Under the pieces are notes generated by a model. It worked only from the letters and a program-made list of their open reading frames with translations, did no database searches and was not told where the DNA came from. From NCBI GenBank assembly GCA_002105175.1, contig MCGE01000026.1, forward strand, positions 372,001 to 436,000: DNA of 64,000 nucleotides, given 5' to 3'. Below are positions 57,136-64,000 of the stretch, piece after piece. Both the position numbers and the translations under genes were made by a program. Numbering within the stretch: the stretch's first letter is position 1; every line of letters begins with the position of its first letter. This DNA comes from Absidia repens. Lineage: Eukaryota; Mucoromycota; Mucoromycetes; Mucorales; Cunninghamellaceae.

Positions 57136-60100
57136 CAATTAAGATCTAATTGAATCATGTTATTAAACTTTTTTTTTCCTTACCACCACAAGGCCAAGTA
57201 GGACCACAGAGGTAGAAATGACCATTCTTGTTGATGAGATAATCATGGAGCATTTCGGCATCTTCCTTCATCTTGTGTTGAATATAGATCTTTTCCTTTT
57301 GATCACGAGAGAAGGCCAAACCCATGCGAGAAAGGACACCGTCTTGATGGTAAGCTTCCAGTTCTTCACCATAGAGATATTCATTGCCACGGTTACGGGA
57401 ACCAAAGTAGAGCACCACAGGACCAACATCCTTACCAGCTTTCTTGGCCAAATAGCGTTCTTGAATAAAGGCACGGAAGGGAGCCATACCAGTACCCAAA
57501 CCAGCCATAATGACAGGTTGAGAATCCAAGGGAGGCAACTTCATAACAGATGGCTTGATAGACACAGTAACATTGGCGCCCACAGCAAGATTAGCAAGGT
57601 AGCGAGTACACTGACCATAGCGAGCCTTACCAGCACTATTCACCCATTCGACAGCAACCACTAAAAGATGGACAGAGTTGGCATGCATCTTTTGAGACGA
57701 GGCAATAGAATAATGACGAGGCTTGATAGGGGCAACCATATGGACCAAGTGTTCCAAAGCAGGCTTGGCAGAAGTGAATTCACGCAAAAGATCTTCATAG
57801 GTCACAGTTTCATCCACACGCTTCTTGAAATCTTCCTTGCCTTCAGAGGAGACCAGATAGAGCAGTTGTTCCTTTTCCTTGGGGTCGGTAGCAGCTTCGG
57901 CCAAGGCTTCATAGAATTTCTTGCTGGGGCGACCAAATATATCCAAGACTTGAGAGAATATTTGGAACACCGTACGAGATTCCAACTTGCCGGAGTCACC
58001 CAAGGGCACCAAGACCACATCGTTTTCGTTCAAACCATACCACTTGATGAAAGCCTTGACTTCATCAGAATCGTTGACACCATGCACACCCAAAGCGTCA
58101 CCGAGATTGTACTTGAGGTCGGATTCCGTGGTATCAAATTCCAAATGGAAGACATTACGATCGTAGCTTGAAGGAGTCAATCGTCTGTTTTCCGTCAACT
58201 TGACCAAATAGGTATCTTCATGCAAATCAGGGCGGATTTTGTCTTGGGTACCATAAACATCATTGAACATCAATTGCCAAGCAGCCTTGTGCCAGTTGGT
58301 CACCTCACCAGCAGAGCCTTGTTCATCACCACCAGCAAGAGTATCCACATCGCTATCATCAGCAGAAGAATCAACCAAACCAGCAGCACGGTCCACAGGT
58401 GCCAAAGGAAGCACAGTGTCGTTGATTTCCAAAATAGTCCAAGGAGGCAACAATTCCACATGAGTAAGACCACCTTGCACCGCAGCAACCACATCAGTCA
58501 CCAAAGTACGCAAATCACGCTTGTCTTCACCAGCACCATCCAAACGTTGTTGTTGTTCCGTCACACCCACTTCTTCATAAATACCAGTCAACACACCAAC
58601 AGCATCCACTTGAGGAGTGTTCAACAACAAAAAGGCAGCTTCATAGACCAAATGAGTAGACTTGGCATGCAATCCTTGTTCTTCAGCAATACGGGCAGCA
58701 TCCAAAGTGTACAGACCAATGTCCAATTGGGTCAAGGCCAACTTGAATTCGTTTGTCAAATGGGCTTCGATTTCATCACCGTGCTTCCAAGGACCATGCA
58801 ACAACACCTTGGCTTTCTTGACAGCGGAGCCCAAGATATTGTATTCCTTGACCAAAGCGACATTGTGGATAGCAACATAGTCAGACTTGTGACAAAGATC
58901 AGTGGTGTTGGAGACAAGTTTGGTGTTGGTGACGGTACCACCAAGTCGGAAAGCATCACGAGCCACACGGTAGGTAGTAGGTTGTTGAACATCTTGTCCA
59001 TGGATCAATTGAGCCAAGTGAGAGGCAGCAGCAACAGAACCATCTTGATCGATATCCCAGAAAGAAGCACCAAAGATGTTCTTGTGTTCAAGATCTTCAT
59101 TGTCAGAAGCAGCAGCAGTAGTGAATTCGTCAGCCAAGAGATCAACAAAGGAAGTAGAAGTAGCACGTTGAGCTAAGAGAGACAAATGAGAGGACTTGAG
59201 ATGCTTGAATGAAGGAGCTTGAGCAGTCACCACACGAGGACGAGCACCATCAAAGTCACCAAATCGAATAGCAGCAGCCACATCCAAATATAAACATCCA
59301 TTGAAAGCGAACAAACCATCGCCTTCTTCCAAGACAACCACTCTTCGTGCAGTAGCAGGCAAAGCTTGTAAGAAAGCAGTTTCATTCCATGGACGGTATA
59401 GACGCACCTGAAGTAAGCCAAGTCCGCTATCAGCACCACCAGCAGCGACAGCAGTTGAGAGACCAGTGGAGCCAGCCGCCAAAGTCACCAACACAGTTTC
59501 TGCCTTTTCATCCCCTTGGTAGTTGAAGGCCTTGTAGTTGAAGGATTCCAAAACAGATTCTGCGCTAGCACCATTGTTGTTCTTGATACGTTGAGACAAA
59601 GAAGAGTAAGACAACAAGGTCGCCTTTTGATAATCATTGACCAAGGTACCATCAAAGTAATGAATCACAGGCAAACCAAGAGAGTGAGCCAAGATATGAG
59701 CCACCACAGAGAAATCATGAGCTTCTTGGACGGTGGTAGAAGCCAACAAAACAGCACCTGATTGACGAGCAGCTAACACAGAGTCGACATGGGAGTGAGA
59801 TACCAAGTCCTGATCAACGGTGTGAGCAGCAACATTGAAGACCACAGGCACACGTTGGCTAGCCAAACGATGGATATTGGGGATCATGCTGTACAACGCT
59901 TGAGTAGATGTAAGCACAGTAGCCTTGACACCATCTTGTTGTTCCAAAGCACCTTGCACCGCTTGCAGAGCACCTTCACGGGTTTCCATAGCCACTACTT
60001 TGACGGACTGCCCATTGGCATTGAGGATAGGAGAGGAGGAAGAGGCCCATTGGAACAAGTCTTGACCAAGATAACCAGCACCAGAGGAAGCAGCTGTACC

Positions 60101-60442
60101 AGGATACACAAAGACAATGTCAGATAAAGCATAGGTGATATAATCAATCGCATGGTGGACATTGATCAAGCGAGTCTTTTCTTCGGCATTGTCTTGGAAG
60201 AGACGGAGCAATACATTGGCGATACGGGATTGCAAGCGGATACCAGCAGATTCATCCACGATCGTTGTTTGACTTCCGGTGGTACTTGAAGCATCGTTGT
60301 CATAGTCCAAACCAGCAACTGTTTCTGTGGTCAAGGAAGCAGCTACCTTTTCGATCGTCTTGGCAGAGAGTTGATCGTGAGCATTGTTGGTAGGGAATTG
60401 ACTTTTGACAAGTGCTGCTATCAATGCTGTTGATGCAAACAT
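56974..60442 (-). CDS. MET10: sulfite reductase [NADPH] flavoprotein alpha-component
   Basis: Two exons, 60442-57184 and 57092-56974, give 1125 residues (yeast Met10 is 1035). The N-terminal part (about 1-420) is a degenerate pyruvate:ferredoxin oxidoreductase-like domain (HHAIDYITYALSDIVFVYPG, MIPNIHRLASQRVPVVFNVA). A flavodoxin-like domain is not seen. A ferredoxin-reductase-type module with FAD and NADPH sites makes up the C-terminal part: YDRNVFHLEFDTTESDLKYN, KPRHYSIASSQKMH (FAD), GTGMAPFRAFIQER (NADPH pyrophosphate), GSRNRGNEYLYGEELE, HFYLCGPTW. The second exon gives DIKDAVVYGLNTFGGID. It passes electrons from NADPH to the Met5 hemoprotein that reduces sulfite to sulfide. Start chosen at the first ATG (MFASTAL). 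Confidence 0.95.
57107..57134. repeat. poly-A tract inside the MET10 intron
   Basis: A run of about 28 A, read as poly-T before the acceptor TTCAAATAG on the coding strand; a very long polypyrimidine tract. Confidence 0.8.
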
Positions 60443-60778
60443 GATAGACAAAATAAAATAAAAGAAAAAAAAGAGTGAGTAAGAGGGAAAAAAAAGGGGA
60501 ACAAAAAAAAAAATAGAAAAAATATGCTAAATAGCTTTACCTTTGAGATATGATTCAGCAAAGAGGAAGGGAGAGCGGACGAGTAAAAATTCAGACCGAT
60601 GGTGCAATTTTTCCATGATTCCTCGTCTTTTTTATTGTTTTCCAGATCTTCATGATTCAAATCCCGCCCAGATCGATTTGACAGATATTTTCCCCACTCA
60701 CCCACCCAATAGACAACACACAAAAAGACATATATATATCCAATCACATTTATTAGAAAATAAACAATTTTTTTTTTA
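60443..60778. other. MET10 promoter region
   Basis: On the coding strand a long pyrimidine tract (about 60520-60460) precedes the MET10 start. The CCCGCCCAG near 60664 lacks the CACGTG core bound by Cbf1 in yeast MET promoters; none is seen in this gap. Confidence 0.4.
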
Positions 60779-62261
60779 TTAGGATAAAGGAATTGATGGG
60801 GTAGAATAATATGAAGTTTTGCTTCGCTTGCGATATAATAAAAAGCCCATAAACCCAGTAAATAGAATACAATAAAAAGAGAACAGCATCCAAGTGACCC
60901 TAGAAGGACCATCCAAACCATAGGTATTGAGATCACGAATAGAATAAGGAGCCAATGTTCGATGATTTGCATGCCATGGTCGAGTGAATTCATCAGGTAG
61001 ATTAGGTCGCCAATTGGGTAAATATGGAGGACCCAAGGAAGCATATGACCATTTCCCTTCAGGGCGACAGGTTTGATCCGCACGTAAATAATCCAATTGG
61101 TCGGGTCTAAATCCATCCAATGTTCTGTTGAGATGTCGTTGATGCCACCAAGGTAAAACACCGTGACACACCCCACACCATACTGAAAATAGATCAAACT
61201 TGGTTCGATTCGCCCATGCATCATAAAATTCTATATCTAATCGTTGCTGTTCCGGCACTTGCTGATTCCTAAACGGTGTAATATATTCCAAATACGCTGT
61301 GTCGTTCTTGTCTAAATAATGGATATAATCGGCTAATTTTCTAGGGTCAGGGTATGCATCCATTCGAATTACAGATCGGTTGTTGGGTAAATAAGGTTGA
61401 TAGTTGACTGGACCGTCGACAATTGGTACTGTGGATGCCATAAATGTATCAAACAATTTTTCAGTCGCTACATAATAACAAAACTGAGGTTAGAAAGTCC
61501 TAGAATATATGATATATATCTATATTTCAGGTCACTTACCATAATTGTCACAATTGGAGTTTTCAACCGCCAGATAAAACTTGTATTGTCGCATGAGATC
61601 TGCCCGTTCTTGTTCACCACCAGGGGAAGGTTTGTTGTTCAGGCATCGTCCGTAACTGTCGACTTGAATATATTTCATGAGTTCGTTGATATATACATGA
61701 CGGTCGTTCCAAGCGTCGCAGTTGGATGCAATCCATAATATAGGCGCTTCCGTTCGTTTTGTTGAGACGAAGTCGTCAGGCACTGGTTGTCGAACGATAT
61801 TCATAATATTGGGTGAGAAATAGGACATAAGAAATCGACTCTTGACATTGTAAGACGCCAGGTAGTCAAAGGTTTTCATTTTGTCAACGTCACGACGGAA
61901 GGCTGGATTGAACGGTGACTCCATCGTTTCCAATATCCATGGCTGCTGTGGATGGCGTTGTTTGTAAGGCAATTCTTTGAGATTAGTATCGTGGGCATGA
62001 AAGACAAGTGCTGAGGCGTCTTTGGCATGGCTAATGTCACCAGTCACTGAACACCAGGATTCATCGTCGAGGTCTGTATATAGTCCAGAAGGTTTAGGAC
62101 AAGTGATCCGCCGGTCATCACCTAGTATAGAAAAGGAGGACAAATGCGTCAATATTCAAGATGAAGTTCGATATAGTTGTATGGGAGACGTTCATACCAT
62201 TATTCCATGCTTCGTTGAATACTTTTGTGTAGTGTACAATTCGTACAGGAGGTAAAGTCAT
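60779..62261 (-). CDS. GT10 alpha-1,3-fucosyltransferase-family glycosyltransferase with C-terminal membrane anchor
   Basis: Three exons, 62261-62198, 62121-61540 and 61467-60779, give 444 residues. The GT10 donor-site block is complete: QYKFYLAVENSNCDNYATEK followed by LFDTFMASTVPIVDGP (about 202-237), preceded by WIASNCDAWNDRHVYINELM. Family members transfer fucose from GDP-fucose in the Golgi. Two oddities: the likely membrane segment is near the C-terminus (VTWMLFSFYCILFTGFMGFLL, then basic RKRSK), not the usual N-terminal signal anchor; and an upstream in-frame ATG at 62366 would add 35 residues coded by poly-T, giving a phenylalanine-rich hydrophobic stretch. I prefer the later start (MTLPPVRIVHYTK). 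Mucorales walls contain fucose polymers, which fits. Confidence 0.88.
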
Positions 62262-64000
62262 GTGCGTGTGGTCAAAAAAAAAAAAAAAAAAAAAAAAAAG
62301 AACAGCAAGAAAAAAAAAAAAAAGAAAAAAAAAAGATTTGAAACCATCGCTGTTTGAAATAATCAAGACCTTCCTAACTGGCCCTGAAGCTTACAGTTGC
62401 AGTGCACTCAGTACATATTGTACTCGACATACAGTATAAAATGAAGCGTTAAACTGTCAGTTGAATTAAATTGTAGTATCAGATAGAAAAACATCCTATC
62501 CTAGCTATAATTATAACAAACTCAATTAAAAGGCACCCGTGCTATTCCCATTGAGGAGTGAAAAGGTTTCCGATCATGTTTTGTTTAACAATACATTTTA
62601 TTTTTATATTTGGAGCATGTTAATTAAATACACTTTGCCACAAAAAAAAAAAAAGCAAAGCACTCCGGGATTGTTAAAGAATAAACTCGCATTATGACTT
62701 GATTTGTATCTCCGGCATGTGTTGGATCATGCTGATCCGCACTCTCCCTCTCCCCCAGCCTCACTTTGTAAAAACAAAACAAAACAGAAGGCTACGGAAA
62801 ATAGTCACAGCGTTTATCTTCCATTTTTGTCTAATCAATTCTTTGTGGCTATTTTACCAAGATATCACGAGCCAATGATAAGAAGTGCCAGCAAAAGGAT
62901 AAAAATATATTATGGTTTCTGCAACATGTTTATTCCTTGCAACGAGAACGTATTAATTTAGATGACTATACTAACTGACACTTTCCCCTCAATTCATAAC
63001 TGTGTCAAAAGGAAAGCACAATGATACTGTTTGGAATGGTCTGAACCAGAACCACTATTTAACATCCGATTTATTTTTTTCAGGAACAAGGCATCAAAAA
63101 AACCGACACTGTCGACGGTAAGCAGAAGACATAAAAAAAAATCCATATTTGATCTGGTCTTTTTTTTTCCCATGAAATTGTGACCCACTGGTTCCCACGG
63201 AAAACGACAGCCAATCGTTTACTTTCTCGGCACCTCTTTTTAAACCTGACACAAGAGACCTGAAAAATACATAGGATGCAATTTAGGTGTGAAAGTTCCA
63301 TTCATCATATATTGAGATAAAAAGGGAGACATGAGTTGATGATATAAAATGGTCTTGAATGAATCTGGGCTTTTACTGGCGCGGGGAAAATGGAGATCGA
63401 CCAACAAAATGCGGTTGTTTTTTCTCTTTCAACGTGACCCATAAACGCAGAATTTCCTCTTAATATGGTTATAGACGGAGCTTTAATGTTTTCTTCCAAC
63501 TTGATAAAAAAGAAAAAGCGAAGAAAAAACTTTAAAAAGCGTAATCATCAAAATCAAGAAAGAGAGACAAAGTGCGTAGATAAATAGCATATCAATATGA
63601 TTGGTGTCACCTAGATGATGACTCTTTAGTATCTCTCACTCCCACAAAAAGTAGAACGTATGGTTACAGCAATGACGAAATCCGATTGTTGTTGTGTACA
63701 GCATCCGAACATCCTTGGATCACCACCACCACTTTGTCATCACCACCAGCAGGTAGCGTGCTCACTTGTACGTATCAGTTATAATATTGATAAAAGCCAA
63801 AAAAAAAAAAAAAAAGGGCTGAGTTTTTTTTTTTTTTTTTTTCTTTTTCGCTTCTTGCGCATTACTTGTTTGAAACTGATAATGGAACATGTGACACACT
63901 TATCGTTTATTGTCCAAAATCAACCAATCACTAAAAATAACCTTTTTCACGAAAAAATAATAAATTTCCCCCCTTTCCCTTTTTTTCCTTTTTCTTTCTT
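62262..64000. other. right-edge intergenic region
   Basis: No clear gene. Poly-A/T tracts at 62275-62335 and 63801-63838. At 63920-64000 a CCAAT-like site (CCAATCA at 63923) and a final pyrimidine tract look like the promoter and leader of a plus-strand gene starting just past the window. Confidence 0.45.

Noticed and set aside
58220..59176. Plus-strand ORF of 318 codons within MET10
   Set aside because: Antisense to the MET10 exon; no recognisable domain and a composition that mirrors the sense codons.
60421..61224. Minus-strand ORF of 267 codons overlapping the GT10 gene and MET10 upstream region
   Set aside because: It lies in another frame of the GT10 last exon and then runs through the pyrimidine-rich MET10 leader; the GT10 frame carries the real motifs.

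Overview
The window is AT-rich fungal nuclear DNA, most likely from an early-diverging filamentous fungus of the Mucoromycota (Mucorales-like). The reasons are: dense genes with many short (about 50-120 nt) GT-AG introns, long pyrimidine tracts before start codons, a Mucoralean-type Tc1/IS630 transposase relic, a GABA-B-like class C GPCR, a GT10 fucosyltransferase and a UDP-glucuronate decarboxylase. Gene models were built by hand from splice signals. For every well-supported gene the summed exon lengths were checked to be a multiple of three; the one exception carries a frameshift.

Layout. 1-4.07 kb: edge of a doubtful minus-strand gene, then a decayed Tc1/mariner-like element with inverted ends, a broken transposase and an internal spliced gene of unknown function. 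4.4-8.97 kb: an Old Yellow Enzyme with a C-terminal CaaX box, eIF3k, and a divergent CTR copper transporter. 9.9-11.8 kb: first copy of a dispersed repeat, carrying a Pif1-helicase relic. 12.2-19.8 kb: a 16-exon class C GPCR facing a Dma1/CHFR-type FHA-RING ubiquitin ligase. 21.2-30.3 kb, all minus strand: a CDF metal transporter, UDP-xylose synthase, a Rab8/Sec4-type GTPase and neutral ceramidase. 31.2-32.9 kb: second repeat copy. 33.5-44.2 kb, plus strand: a small acidic protein, an MTC1-like protein and a giant DUF3712 (Tag1-like) membrane protein with one frameshift. 46.5-54.5 kb, plus strand, with repeat copies around and between: TFIIIB subunit Bdp1, Arp2 and LARP1. 55.3-56.5 kb: a further long repeat copy. 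57-62.3 kb, minus strand: sulfite reductase flavoprotein MET10 and a GT10 fucosyltransferase. The last 1.7 kb has no clear gene.

Functionally this is mostly a mixture of housekeeping genes: translation (eIF3k, LARP1), Pol III transcription (Bdp1), actin branching (Arp2), secretion (Rab), mitosis (Dma1), sulfur assimilation (MET10), and copper and other metal transport. Two genes, UXS and GT10, fit the xylose- and fucose-containing surface glycans of these fungi. No gene cluster for a secondary metabolite or defence system is visible, and no tRNA, rRNA or CRISPR was recognised.

The least ordinary items are the CaaX-tailed Old Yellow Enzyme, the dispersed repeat with a conserved hairpin-bearing core and CACGTG box, three micro-exons of 8, 12 and 13 nt, the GPCR with a PH-like tail, the Tc1-like element with an internal gene, and the frameshifted DUF3712 giant.
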